Assembly: GCF_019578655.1 (NCBI RefSeq)
Contig: NC_063263.1
Span: forward strand, 1,550,001-1,614,000
Direction: 5' to 3'
Source: Ricinus communis
Taxonomy: Eukaryota > Streptophyta > Magnoliopsida > Malpighiales > Euphorbiaceae
DNA: 64,000 nt
Shown piece by piece: positions 37,430 through 48,312 of the stretch (position 1 is the stretch's first letter; every line of letters starts with the position of its first letter). The notes under the pieces were generated by a model that did not search any database, was not told the origin of the DNA, and worked only from the letters and a program-made list of their open reading frames with translations. A program made the position numbers and the translations under genes.

Positions 37430-38090
37430 TCTCCATCAAGCATACCGAGTTTTCTCTTAATGAAATTTAATCTTTTCTCACTAAGAAGCTTGGTGAAAAT
37501 ATCAGCAAGTTGGTTATTAGTGTCAATAAATTCTAACATCACATCACCATTTTACATATGATCTTTTAGAAAGTGATGTCTAATGCCTATGTGTTTACTC
37601 ATAGAATGTTGAATAGGATTCTTAGGCAAGTTTATAGCACTAGTGTTATCACATTTATAGATATATTATTAAGCACTTGGCTATAATCATTAAGTTGTTG
37701 TTTTATCCAAATAATTTGAGTACAACAACAACCCACCGCTACATATTTCACTCTCGCGATGGATAAGGCAACCAAGACTTGATTTTTACTAAACTAAGAA
37801 ACTAGACATTCTCCTAAGAAATAGCAAGTTCTGGAAGTGCTCTTTTTATCTAAGAGACTACTCGCATATTCAGCATCAGAGAAGCCAACTATGTGAAATG
37901 ATGTATCATTTGGATACCAAATACCTAAATGTGTAGTGCCATACAAATATTTTAAAATTCTCTTAACAACATGAGAATGTGAGTATTTAGGACTAGATTG
38001 AAATCGAGCACATAAACAAACGCTATACATAATATCGGGTCTGGAAGCCGTGAAATAAAGTAGAGATCTAACCATACCTCTATACTTCTT
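37430..38090 (-). pseudogene. Copia RNase H relic
   Basis: The open - strand stretch 38075-37794 reads MVRSLLYFTASRPDIMYSVC, RFQSSPKYSHSHVVKRIL and FSDAEYASSLLDKKSTSRTC. After a stop at 37793 it continues with [31 protein letters not shown] and IFTKLLSEKRLNFIK, ending near 37430. It is nearly complete, with only a few lesions. Confidence 0.88.
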
Positions 38091-38289
38091 TTCATCAATT
38101 GACTTACCCTTTTCATCTTTCTACAATTTTGTTAATGTGCTCATTGGTGTCTTAGTAGTCTTACATCCTTCTATTCCAGACTTTTTTAGAAGCTCTTTGG
38201 CTTACTTGGATTTGTTGACAAAGGTGTAATCCTTGCATTATTTGATTTGCGATCCTAGGAAGAACTTGAGTTCTCCTATCATGCTCATT

Positions 38290-38990
38290 TTAAATTCTCT
38301 AGTCATACACTTAGAAAATTCCTCACACAAGGATGGTTAGTAGCACCAAATACTATATCATTAACATAAATTTAAACAGTTATTGTATCATGATTGTGAG
38401 TTTTCACAAAGAGAATAATGCCAACATTCCCTTTTGAAAAACCATTATGAGTTAAAATGTACTCAGCCTTTCAAACCAAGCTCTAGAAGCTTACTTTAAA
38501 CCATATAAGGCTTTTGACAATTTAAAAACATGGTTTGAGAATTCATGATGCTCAAAACTGAGAGGTTGTTCAACATACACCTTTTCTTTAATATAACCAT
38601 AAAAAATTGCACTTTTGACATCCATTTGGAGGAGTTTGGAATTCGTATGACAAGCATATGCTAATAAAGTTCTGCTTCTAATCTTGTTATAATAGCAAAA
38701 TTTTTATCATAGTCAATACCTTCCTCTTAGCTATAGCCTTTAGCAACCAATCGGGTCTTGTTCCTAGTAATGGACCCTTGCTCATCTAACTGATTTCTAT
38801 ACACTCAATTACAACCTATAAGAGGATGATCCTTGGATCTAGTAACAAGTTATCACACTTGATTTCCTCTAAATTGGTTGAGTTCCTCTTGAATAGCAAT
38901 CACCCAACACTCATCATTAAGAGCATGACTAGTGGTCCTTGGCTCAATTTGAAAAATAAAAGCAAGATTATTATCTAAGTGTTTGAATTG
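38290..38990 (-). pseudogene. Copia reverse transcriptase relic
   Basis: On the - strand, VIAIQEELNQF near 38880 starts the domain, KTRLVAKGYS near 38740 follows, and the catalytic box near 38350-38380 reads IYVNDIVFGAT, with the first catalytic aspartate changed to asparagine. Frameshifts lie near 38690 and 38470. Confidence 0.83.
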
Positions 38991-39168
38991 AGATCACTTA
39001 CACCTTTCGAGAGGTCACCTACGATTAATTCCTTGGGATGTCTCTTGGGTTCCCTCCACTCCTTTGGTAATTCTCAAGATGCTTCTTCTTGAGGTGGTGG
39101 AGAGGGTTCAATGCTTTGAGCTTGATCTTGAGAAGTTCCTTCTACTTGATGGTCATTTCCATTGATAT

Positions 39169-40205
39169 CTAGCTTCTCAAATCACATACAAAATTATCAT
39201 AAGAACATTTCCCAAGATCAAGTGTATTAGATTCATCAAACACAATCCAGAGATTCTTCAACAACCATAGACTCTTTTTCTTTAAAGACCCTATAAGCTT
39301 TGCTAAAAGAGGAATAGCCAAGAAATATGTCTTCATCCGTTTTGGATAAGAATTTTCCAAGGTTGTCCTTGATATATAAAATTTAGCATTTTCAACCAAA
39401 TACTCTGAGATATGAGATTTTAGGCTTTCTTCCATTTCTTAGCTCATAAGAAGGTTTGTTCAAAATAGGTCGTTTGAAAACTCTACTGATTACATAAGAT
39501 GATGTATTGACGACTTCCGTCTAAAAGTATATAGACAAATCATACTCATTGAGCATAGACTTAACCATCTCTACAAGAGTTCTAATTTTTCTCTCTACAA
39601 CATCATTTTATTATGGTGTTCTAGGGGATGAAAAATCATATGAAATTCTATTTTATCATAATAAGTTTCAAATAAAATATCTTTAAATTCTTTTCCATGA
39701 TCATTGCTTATTTTAGAAATTTAAAAACTTTTTTCATTTTGAACATTTCTTGCAAAACTTTTAAAGGCTTCAAAAGCATCATTTTTATGAGCTAATTAAC
39801 TAACTCAAGTAAATTTAGATTAGTCATCTATAAGAACGTATGCATAATATTTTCCTCCTAAACTAGCAACTCAATTAGAACTAAAAAAATCCATATGAAA
39901 TAGTTGAAGAGATCTAGAAGTACTTACAACATTTTTGGCTTTGAAGGATGCTTTATGTTGCTTCCCCATTTGGTAAGGTCCATAAGTTTTGTCTTTTGTG
40001 AACTTCATCTTTGGCAACCTAACTACCAACTCGCCCTTCTTAAGACTATGAAAGAGTTCAATGGTTGGACGTCCAAGCCTTCTATGCCACAATCATGACT
40101 CATCACTAAAAGACATAAGACGCTCAAAAGATTCATTAGCAATTTTGTATAAATTAATTGTATAGGTATTGTCAAACCTTTATTCTCTAAAGATTTCCTT
40201 GTCAC
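39169..40205 (-). pseudogene. Copia pre-integrase and integrase relic
   Basis: The open - strand stretch 40092-39871 reads MWHRRLGRPTIELFHSLKKG and QMGKQHKASFKAKNVVSTSR, the pre-integrase domain with its HxxC-like zinc site partly lost. The core (about 39450-39860) is fragmented. The C-terminal piece 39435-39169 includes ENAKFYISRTTLENSYPK and VFDESNTLDL. Confidence 0.82.
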
Positions 40206-40278
40206 TCCTCAAGAATTGACTTGGCAACCCTTAGAATCAAAGGTGACTTATTACCTTTGTCACAAGATTGACTTACAC

Positions 40279-40494
40279 TCATAAAGTTATGCTAAAACCA
40301 TCAACTAAAAGAATATTATCAATGAGAGGAGAGTCTTTGTTGCCAATGGAACCAATGCCTACAACCTTATCCTTAACATTGTTTCTAAAAGTTACATTTC
40401 GTCCATCAATTTTCTTCAAGTATGAAAAGAGGTTGGCATTTCTAGTCATATGCTTTAAGCATCCCCTATCCACATACCAATCACCTTCTTTCAA
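40279..40494 (-). pseudogene. Copia protease relic
   Basis: MKEGDWYVDRGCLKHMTRNA, then DGRNVTFRNN and GIGSIGNKDSPLI, the standard plant copia protease context. The catalytic D-S-G has become D-R-G, which should abolish activity. Confidence 0.85.
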
Positions 40495-40509
40495 GCTTGA
40501 CTTAAAGCA

Positions 40510-40707
40510 TACCTATAAGAGCAAAATTAAGTGCATTTTCTTTTAGGTACCCAAACCATTTTGGGTCTTGAGGGTTAGTTATGGAGGTCTTACCTAATTG
40601 AAAATGTGCTTTCCTTATATGGAAAAGCACATTTATGTGCCTAACCTTCATAGAATAATAGCATTGAACATTGGACTTGAATTTTCTTTTGTTCACATGC
40701 CTCTTTG
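40510..40707 (-). pseudogene. Copia gag C-terminal part, left of the gypsy insertion
   Basis: The - strand frame [33 protein letters not shown], then PQDPKWFGYLKEN holds a decayed CCHC knuckle (CYYS..H). It continues the gag frame that ends at 50042 on the other side of the insertion. Confidence 0.82.
40703..40707. repeat. Target site duplication, left (ctttg)
   Basis: ctttg directly before the outer LTR end at 40708. The identical ctttg follows the opposite outer LTR end at 50037-50041. Confidence 0.9.
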
Positions 40708-41382
40708 TGATATGGATATGGCCAAGCTTAAAGATGGACTTGATGGAGAGGACAACAAGAAAACCAAAGATAAAGCTAAGGATCTATTGAGCATGCTACA
40801 AGGCCCAATTACAAGGTCAAGGTCCGAGAAGCTACAAGAAGCCTTAATTGGCTATATGCAAGATTGGGCTAGTCAAGGAAGCTCAATTGGTCATGCTAGG
40901 ATAGGCCCAAGTAAAGACACATCTGAATGGGCTTTATTTAATGTTTTGCAAGTCCAAATACATGAAGACTAATGTGGGCTAATATTTGGGCTAAAATCTC
41001 TTATTTAAGTTCAGAACAATGTTATTGCCTATTTTTCTTATGTGGCAGCTAGGGTTAATAGTTTTACTAGGGTTTCTTATGTTAGGTGGCTATAAAAGCG
41101 CCCGCTAAGTTGTGTTTGAGGATTAATTTTGATAAAATTATAGAGTTGTTTTGCAGCATATGCTGAATTCTTGAATTCTTGTTGAATCATAAACCAACAT
41201 CGGAATTGATCTCATCGCTTGTGGGCTGTTAGTCAGGGTTTAGAAGAACTTAGTTTTCTTTGGGTTACTCTGATCAACCATACTTTGTTTTGAAACTCAA
41301 TTTGTTCTTGGGTTTCTAAGGTAGTAATTCACGGGTTCATAATCATTAGGGTTCGTGGTTCTAATCCTTGGAGGTTCTTAAC
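40708..41382 (+). repeat. Gypsy LTR in + orientation (left outer LTR)
   Basis: Reads tgatatggatatggcc at the start and ..ggaggttcttaac at the end. It is a full-length inverted match to the LTRs at 43370-44079 and 49329-50036 with small indels. Its first 265 bases contain the pol tail frame MDMAKLKDGLDGED..GPITRSRSEKLQEA. Confidence 0.9.
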
Positions 41383-41590
41383 TTGAACCACGAACCCCAA
41401 TGATTATGAACCCGTGGTCTATCTTAGAAACCCAGAAAATCTTGGTCGTAACCTAAAGAAACTAAGTTCTTTAAACCTAACCTGCTAACACGCCTGACAA
41501 GGATAGATCAATCCTTGATAAGTGGTTTATGCATTCAACAAAATTGAAGAATTCAAGCAAATATGCAAAAAACAACTTATCTTTATCAAA
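41383..41590 (-). repeat. Partial gypsy LTR in - orientation
   Basis: From gaaccacgaacccc to tttatcaaa it repeats the U5-side part of the - strand LTR, lacking the first 20-odd bases. With the LTR just to its left it forms a large inverted repeat joined at the U5 ends. Confidence 0.85.
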
Positions 41591-42879
41591 CCGATTGACC
41601 TTATCTTTGATTGCCATAACTTTCGGAGGAGAAAAAGGTGAAATTGGTGGTTACCCAATTTAGTGACTATGCTATAGTTTGGTGGATCAGTTGGTGGTTA
41701 GTAGGAGGAGGAACATGGAAGAGCCTATTGGTAGTTGGATTGCACTCAAAACTATCATGAGAAGGCGTTTGTACCCGAAATTACCATAGGGAGTTACATC
41801 AAAGACTCAATCTTTGAGGCAAGGTACAAGGAGTGTTGAGGATTTTTATAAGGAGATGGAAATGCTCATGACTAGGGCTGATTTGGATGAGGATAGAGAA
41901 GCTACCATGGCACGATTCATTGGTGGGCTTAATAAGGAGATTGCTGATAGGGTAGAGTTGCAACATTATGTGGAGCTTGAGGAGTTAGTTCACCTTGCAA
42001 TTAAGGTGGAAAAGCAACTAAAACCTAGAGGGACAGCAAGGTTTGAATATAAGGGCACTTCGAGTAGGAGGCCACATTGGTCTAATTCTTGGAAAGGAGG
42101 TAAGAAAGGTGATGATAAGGTTATTCCCAATGACAACAAAGGGAAAAGCATTTCAGGCAACAAAGACACATCTAAACCAGAAATTAACAAAGAAAGGAAT
42201 AGAGAGATCAAGTGTTTCAAATGCTTGGGGCGTGGCCATATTGCTTCACAATGTCCAAACAGCAAGTGAAGAGATTGAAACAGCAATGGTGGCTAGAGAC
42301 CATGGGGAGATTGAAACAGCAAGTGAAGAGAGTGATAATGATGATGAGATACCACAATTGGAAGACGACAACGATGATTGCATTGAGGGTCCTATGGGAG
42401 GTGAGCTCTTGGTGGCTAGGCGCACACTAAGTGTTCAAATGAAGGAAGATGATACCTTGGAGCAGCAAAGAGACAACATTTTCCACACAAGATGCCATGT
42501 ACAAGGTAAGACTTGTCTTGTTATTATTAATGGTGGTAGTTGTACAAATGTTGCTAGCACTTTAATGGTTGAAAAATTAGGTTTAAATCTAATTCCACAT
42601 CCTAGACCTTATAAATTATTATGGTTAAATAATTGTGGTGAGATCAAAGTGAATAAGCAAGTTGTTGTACCTTTCACAATTGGTAGATATTCAGATGAGG
42701 CGCTATGTGATGTAGTGCCAATGCATGCTGGCCATATCTTGTTAGGTAGGCCATGGGAATTTGATACAAGGGCCTTCCATGATGGCTTTCTAAATAGGTA
42801 CTCATTTGTGAAGGATGGGAGAAAAGTTACTTTGACACCTCTTTCTCCTAAGGAAGTGTATGATGACCAATGTAAGTTG
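41591..42879 (+). pseudogene. Displaced gypsy gag-protease segment, + orientation
   Basis: This duplicates the gag middle and C-terminal part plus protease found at 47780-46520 on the - strand. It has [31 protein letters not shown], the CCHC knuckle [14 protein letters not shown] and the protease segment. There [13 protein letters not shown] replaces [13 protein letters not shown], so the catalytic aspartate is lost. It has frameshifts near 41640, 41690 and 42265, and ends inside DDQCKL. Confidence 0.88.
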
Positions 42880-43369
42880 AAAACAAGCTGAGTGGTGTGA
42901 GTTTTCAGCCTTGTGTGATCATTCTTGATTGTGCGAAACACGAGTGACCATCCCTATTAATTGAGAGTAAACACGTGAGGGAGTGTTGGTGAGGTCCTTA
43001 ATTTCCTTCGATTTATTTTTTTATTGCATACTAACTCTTATTGCAGCATGTCAAGTGGTTCTAGTGGAGGTAATAATGTGCCAACTACCCGGCATACCAC
43101 AAATGCATGAAAACGAGAGGGTGCAACGAAGCATAAGAAATATGAATGAGCAAATGGAGAGGTTGCAACTTGACATGGCAGCCCAACGAAGGGAAATGGC
43201 AACCAATCAACAAGCCATTATGGACCAAATTAATGCACTTGCCCGAGGTCTGGGAAATAGGCTTGATGAAGGGGGGAATGTGCAAGGTAATCATGGGCAG
43301 CCAATTGGGGTGAATGAGGATGACTTTGATGAGGGTTTTGAGGAGTATGCTGAATTTGCCTATAATAGA
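42880..43369 (+). pseudogene. Displaced gypsy leader, gag N-terminus and integrase scrap
   Basis: 42880-43046 is the end of the gypsy leader, equal to 48313-48480 reversed. 43047-43350 encodes the gag N-terminus (MSSGSSGGNNVPT, a frame change, then RSIRNMNEQMERLQLDMAAQ). The last 19 bases, encoding EFAYNR, come from the integrase. The order gag-middle, then leader, then gag-start, then integrase cannot arise by simple deletion. The joins show 3-4 bp microhomology (ttg near 42878, tatg near 43348). Confidence 0.85.
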
Positions 43370-44079
43370 TGTTAAGAACCTCCAAGGATTAGAACCACGA
43401 ACCCTAATGATTATGAACCCGTGAATTACTATCTTAGAAACCCAAGAACAAATTGAGTTTCAAAACCCAAGAACCGCTTAAATTAGATTGCAAGGTATGG
43501 TTGATCAAGATCAGAACCTAAAGAAAACTAAGTTCTTTAAACCCTAACCCTTAACACGCCACAAGGATAGATCAATTCCTTGATAATGGTTTATGCATTC
43601 AACAAGAATTCAAGAATTCAAGCAAATATGCAAAGGAAACAACTACTATAATTTTATCAAAATTTGAATCCCCAAAACACAACTTAAGGGGCATTTTTAT
43701 AGCCACCTAACATAAAAAACCCTAGTAAAACTATTAACCCTAGCTCGCCATAAGAAAAATAGGCAATAACATTGTTCGAACTTAAAGAGAGATTTGACCA
43801 AATATTAGCCCACATTAGTCTTCATGTATTTGGACTTGCAAAACATTAAATAAAGCCCATTCAGATGTGTCTTTACTTGGGCCTATCCTAGCATGACCAA
43901 TTGGGCTTCCTTGACTAGCCCAATCTTGCATATAGCCAATTAAGGCTTCTTGTAGCTTCTTGGACCTTGACCTTGTAATTGGGCCTTGTAGCATGCTCAA
44001 TGGATCCTTAGCTTTATCTTTGGTTTTCTTGTTGTCCTCTCCATCAAGTCCATCTTTAAGCTTGGCCATGTCCATATCA
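43370..44079 (-). repeat. 3' LTR of the - strand gypsy element
   Basis: On the - strand it begins tgatatggacatgg after the purine tract agaaggagga and ends ..ggttcttaaca at 43370. Nearly the same length as the 5' LTR (708 bp), with few differences, so the copy is fairly young. It contains the last 87 codons of pol. Confidence 0.92.
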
Positions 44080-44413
44080 TTCCTCCTTCTTTAGGATGAT
44101 TCGTCCTCGAATCAAGTTCATCACCTACATCAAAAGGACTCAAATCAGCTACATTAAATGTACCACTCACATTATACTCACCTTTCAAATCAATCTTGTA
44201 GGCATTGTCATTGATCCTCTCAAGGGACTTGAAATGGACCATCAACCCTCGGACTTAGTTTAGACTTTCTTTGATTTGGGAACCTTTCTTTGCGAAATGC
44301 ACCTAAACCCAATCTCCAGTTGGAATACCATTGGAATTCGTCCTTTATTAACCCTCTCGGCCACTTTTGCATTTTGCTTCTCAATTCTCTCTTTAACTTG
44401 TTTGTGTAGCTTT
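43815..44413 (-). pseudogene. Gypsy integrase C-terminus and LTR-embedded pol tail
   Basis: The - strand frames read RINDNAYKIDLKGEYNVSGT, FNVADLSPFDVGDELDSRTN near 44110-44210. After a frame lesion at the polypurine tract they continue MDMAKLKDGLDGEDNKKTKD, GPITRSRSKKLQEALIGYMQ inside the LTR. The frame ends at 43815. The other gypsy element here has the same layout (GPMTRARSKKFKQAL inside its 3' LTR). Confidence 0.82.
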
Positions 44414-44733
44414 TTAACCAAATCGCCTTGAAGAACCTTCAACACTAACAAGCTTGTTAAGAGGTAAAGGAATCAAATCAATAGGAGTTAAAGGATTAAA
44501 ACCATATACAATTTCAAATGGTGAAGTGTGTGTAGTGCTATGAACAACTCTATTATATGCAAATTCAACATATGGCAACAAATCCTCCCAAGATTTTAAA
44601 TTCCTAGAAATCAAAGCACGAAGCAATTGAATCAAAGTCCTATTCACAACTTCAGTTTGTCCATCTGTCTGTGGATGGCAAGTAGTAGAATAAAGCAATT
44701 TAGTTCCTAACTTACCCCATAGCACACGCCAAA
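44414..44733 (-). pseudogene. Gypsy integrase, surviving 3' third
   Basis: Starts [20 protein letters not shown] and continues [20 protein letters not shown] (with the catalytic glutamate of the D-D-E triad), [17 protein letters not shown] and [15 protein letters not shown]. Everything before YFW is missing: the HHCC zinc-binding region and the two catalytic aspartates, which the related element carries at about 60980-61380. Confidence 0.9.
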
Positions 44734-44880
44734 AGTAGTAAGTAAAGCATGTGAACAAAAGAAAATTCAAGTCCAATGTTGTAAACATGCCGCTGAAATC
44801 ATCAGTGTTGCTTTATGGACTGAACCAGCGGCATGTTTACACCATTAATACAAGTTGTAAACATGCCGCTGAAATCATTA
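44734..44880. other. Templated filler DNA at the integrase deletion
   Basis: The deletion junction is patched with copied scraps. 44734-44750 repeats 44934-44950. 44748-44780 is an exact 33-bp inverted copy of 40667-40699, the host copia sequence only 8 bp outside this insertion. 44779-44802 repeats 44855-44878, and 44827-44840 is a partial inverted copy of it. Confidence 0.85.
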
Positions 44881-45615
44881 TCACTCACATACAACTCTTT
44901 TATGAACTCGAAGCCCAGCAATTTAGAATCAAGAGTAGTAAGTAAAGCATACCTTCGAGATAGTGCATCAGCAACCACATTCTCCTTACCTTTCTTGTAT
45001 TTGATCACATATGGGAATGTCTCAATGAACTCCATCCACTTAGCATGTCTTCGGTTCAGTTTGTCTTGCCCCTTGAGATGCTTCAAACTCTCATGATCCG
45101 TGTGGATGATAAATTCTTTGGGCCATAAATAGTGTTGCCATGTTTGCAAGGCCTGAACCAAAGCATAGAGTTCTTTGTCATAGGTTGGTCAAGGGTGCAG
45201 AAAGAACTGCTCCATTTAGTTTTTCACTAAAATAGCATATAGTCCGCCTTCTTTGCATCAAAACAACACCAATCCCAATGCCACTAGCATCACACTCAAT
45301 CTCAAAGGTTTTGTCAAAGTTAGGTAAAACCAACAAAGGAGCAGCACACAACTTATCTTTAAGCATATTAAAAGCGTGTTCTTGTGCATCACCCCAAGTA
45401 AACCCAACGTTTTTCTTGACAATTTCATTCAAAGGTGCAGCTATACTACTAAAGTCCTTAATGAACCTCCTATAGAAACTAGCCAAGCCATGAAAACTCC
45501 AAACTTGGCTAATGTTTTTAGGTGTTGGCCACTCCCTAATTGCTTTCACTTTCTCCACATCAACCTCGAGCCCCTTTGAACTAACAACAAAACCAAGGAA
45601 ATTAACTTTATCCAT
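44881..45615 (-). pseudogene. Gypsy RNase H
   Basis: 45615-45178 reads [40 protein letters not shown] and TFEIECDASGIGIGVVLMQ. After a frameshift, 45161-44881 reads [20 protein letters not shown] and [19 protein letters not shown]. It is the standard Ty3/gypsy RT connection and RNase H, interrupted by the frame change near 45180 and the deletion near 44880. Confidence 0.88.
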
Positions 45616-46306
45616 GCAAAAAGCACACTTTTTTTAAATTGGCATACAATTTTTCTATCCTAAGAATGTCTAGAACCCTACGCACATGCATGACATGATC
45701 ATCAATGGACTTGGAATAAACTAAGATATCATCAAAATACACAACCACAAATTTACTAAACTCACGCAAGACATGGTTCATCAACCTCATAAAAGTACTA
45801 GGTGCATTTGTAAGCCCAAACGGCATAACTAACCACTCATATAGACCGTATTTAGTCTTAAAAGCCGTTTTCCACTCATCACCAGTTTTCATGCAAATTT
45901 GATAATAACCAGAACACAAATCAATCTTAGTAAATAAACATGCACCATGCAACTCATCAAGCATATCATCTAACCTAGGAATGGGATGATGATACTTTAC
46001 CGTTATTTTATTGATTGCACGACAGTCCACACACATTCTCCATGTGCCATCCTTCTTTGGAACCAAAATCACTGGAACCGCACAAGGACTTAAGCTCTCA
46101 CGCACATACCCCTTTGACATTAGTTCTTCCACTTGCCTTTGAAGCTCCTTTGTCTCCTCTGGATTACTTCTATAGGCTGGTCTATTTGGTATGGAAGCCC
46201 CGGGTATGAAGTCTATTTGATGTTCTATCCCTCTTTGAGGAGGTAATCCACTTGGCATTTCCTGGAAAGACATCAGCAAATTCCTGCAAAAGATTAGCAA
46301 ACACAC
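45608..46306 (-). pseudogene. Gypsy reverse transcriptase
   Basis: On the - strand it reads [75 protein letters not shown] and the catalytic [13 protein letters not shown], a complete set of Ty3/gypsy RT motifs. Frameshifts near 46250 (from gag-protease) and 45630 (into RNase H) break the polyprotein. Confidence 0.92.
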
Positions 46307-47747
46307 TCGGCAAGGAAAGATTAAGTTTAGTAGTGTTCAAATATACATCTTTATAAGTAACAACAAATAACATCTGACTTGAATGAAATGCATGCCTAAC
46401 TTCACTTTCCTTAGCCAAAAAACTACCCTTTGCCTTTGTTTTCTCTTTAGGCTGAATCTCACCCTTTGGGTTTTCATGCTCCTTTTTGTTATTTTCAGCC
46501 TCACGCCTCTCTCTTTCCAACTTACATTGGTCATCATACACTTCCTTAGGAGAAAGAGGTGTCAAAGTAACTTTTCTCCCATCCTTCACAAATGAGTACC
46601 TATTTAGAAAGCCATCATGGAAGGCCCTTGTATCAAATTCCCATGGCCTACCTAACAAGATATGGCCAGCATGCATTGGCACTACATCACATAGCGCCTC
46701 ATCTGAATATCTACCAATTGTGAAAGGTACAACAACTTGCTTATTCACTTTGATCTCACCACAATTATTTAACCATAATAATTTATAAGGTCTAGGATGT
46801 GGAATTAGATTTAAACCCAATTTTTCAACCATTAAAGTGCTAGCAACATTTGTACAACTACCACCATCAATAATAACAAGACAAGTCTTACCTTGTACAT
46901 GGCATCTTGTGTGGAAAATGTTGTCTCTTTGCTGCTCCAAGGTATCATCTTCCTTCATTTGAACACTTAGTGTGCGCCTAGCCACCAAGAGCTCACCTCC
47001 CATAGGACCCTCAATGCAATCATCGCTGCCGTCTTCCAATTGTGGTATCTCATCATCATTATCACTCTCTTCACTTGCTGTTTCAATCTCCCCATGGTCT
47101 TTAGCCACCATTGCCCGCTTGTTTGGACATTGTGAAGCAATATGGCCACGCCCCAAGCATTTGAAACACTTGATGTCTCTATTCCTTTCTTTGTTAATTT
47201 CTGGTTTAGATGTGTCTTTGTTGCCTGAAATGCTTTTCCCTTTGTTGTCATTGGGAATAACCTTATCATCACCTTTCTTACCTCCTTTCCAAGAATTAGA
47301 CCAATGTGGCCTCCCACTCGAAGTGCCCTTATATTCAAACCTTGTCATTCCTCTAGGTTTTAGTTGCTTTTCCACCTTAATTGCAAGGTGAACTAACTCC
47401 TCAAGCTCCACATAATGTTGCAACTCTACCCTATCAGCAATCTCCTTATTAAGCCCACCAATGAATTGTGCCATGGTAGCTTCTCTATCCTCATCCAAAT
47501 CAGCCCTAGTCATGAGCATTTCCATCTCCTTATAAAAATCCTCAACACTCCTTGTACCTTGCCTTAAAGATTGGAGTCTTTGATGTAACTCCCTATGGTA
47601 ATGTCTGGGTACAAAATGCCTTCTCATGATAGTTTTGAGTGCAATCCAACTACCAATAGGCTCTTCCATGTTCCTCCTCCTACTAACCACCAACTGATCC
47701 CACCAAACTATAGCATAGTCACTAAATTGGGTAACCACCAATTTCAC
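46182..47747 (-). CDS. Gypsy gag (C-terminal part) and protease
   Basis: An open frame of 521 codons in a dead element. It starts [20 protein letters not shown] in the gag core, with [20 protein letters not shown] and the knuckle [14 protein letters not shown] (C-x2-C-x4-H-x4-C). The retropepsin segment [20 protein letters not shown] has D-G-G where D-T/S-G is usual, and [11 protein letters not shown] follows. The frame runs out near 46200 after a frameshift that separates it from RT. The N-terminal part of gag lies upstream in other frames. Confidence 0.88.
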   Translation of the reverse strand: MKLVVTQFSDYAIVWWDQLVVSRRRNMEEPIGSWIALKTIMRRHFVPRHYHRELHQRLQSLRQGTRSVEDFYKEMEMLMTRADLDEDREATMAQFIGGLNKEIADRVELQHYVELEELVHLAIKVEKQLKPRGMTRFEYKGTSSGRPHWSNSWKGGKKGDDKVIPNDNKGKSISGNKDTSKPEINKERNRDIKCFKCLGRGHIASQCPNKRAMVAKDHGEIETASEESDNDDEIPQLEDGSDDCIEGPMGGELLVARRTLSVQMKEDDTLEQQRDNIFHTRCHVQGKTCLVIIDGGSCTNVASTLMVEKLGLNLIPHPRPYKLLWLNNCGEIKVNKQVVVPFTIGRYSDEALCDVVPMHAGHILLGRPWEFDTRAFHDGFLNRYSFVKDGRKVTLTPLSPKEVYDDQCKLERERREAENNKKEHENPKGEIQPKEKTKAKGSFLAKESEVRHAFHSSQMLFVVTYKDVYLNTTKLNLSLPSVFANLLQEFADVFPGNAKWITSSKRDRTSNRLHTRGFHTK

Positions 47748-48312
47748 CTTTTTCTCCTCCGAAAGTTATGACAATCAAAGATAAGGTCAACTCGCTTTTC
47801 CCACTCCAAATATGCCTCCGGATCGATTTTTCCCAAGAAGGTAGGAATACTAAGTTTGATACTACCTAAGTTCCTATCAACATCATCATAGTTCCCATAA
47901 CCACCAAACTCACCACCAAAGTGTCCTCTACCTCTACCAAGATTTTGGTATCTCCTAGCTCTTCTACCCGAGGCCTCTACCAACCCCACCATAGGTTGCA
48001 TTATCATACTTCTCAAAACCCTCATCAAAGTCATCCTCATTCACCCCAATTGGTCGCCCATGATTACCTTGCACATTCCCCCCTTCATCAAGCCTATTTC
48101 CACTGGACCTGCCAAGTGCATTAATTTGGTCCATAATGGCTTGTTGATTGGTTGCCATTTCCCTTCGTTTAACATGCCATGTCAAGTTGCAACCTCTCCA
48201 TTTGCTCATTCATATTTCTTATGCTTCGTTGCACCCTCTCATTTTCATGCATTTGTCTTTGGTATGCCAAGATAGTTGGCACATTATTACCTCCACTAGA
48301 ACCACTTGACAT
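47744..48312 (-). pseudogene. Gypsy gag N-terminal part, frameshifted
   Basis: The ATG at 48312 starts MSSGSSGGNNVPTILAYQRQ and NERVQRSIRNMNEQMERLQ. A small insertion near 48175 shifts to REMATNQQAIMDQINAL (open to 47964). A second shift leads to SGRRARRYQNLGRGRGHFGG and KIDPEAYLEWEKRVDLIFDC (48040-47744), and a third into the long frame below. The start is chosen because the displaced copy at 43047 has the same MSSGSSGG opening. Confidence 0.85.

Noticed and set aside
46972..47391. 139-codon + strand frame
   Set aside because: Antisense to gypsy gag, which has recognisable motifs on the - strand.
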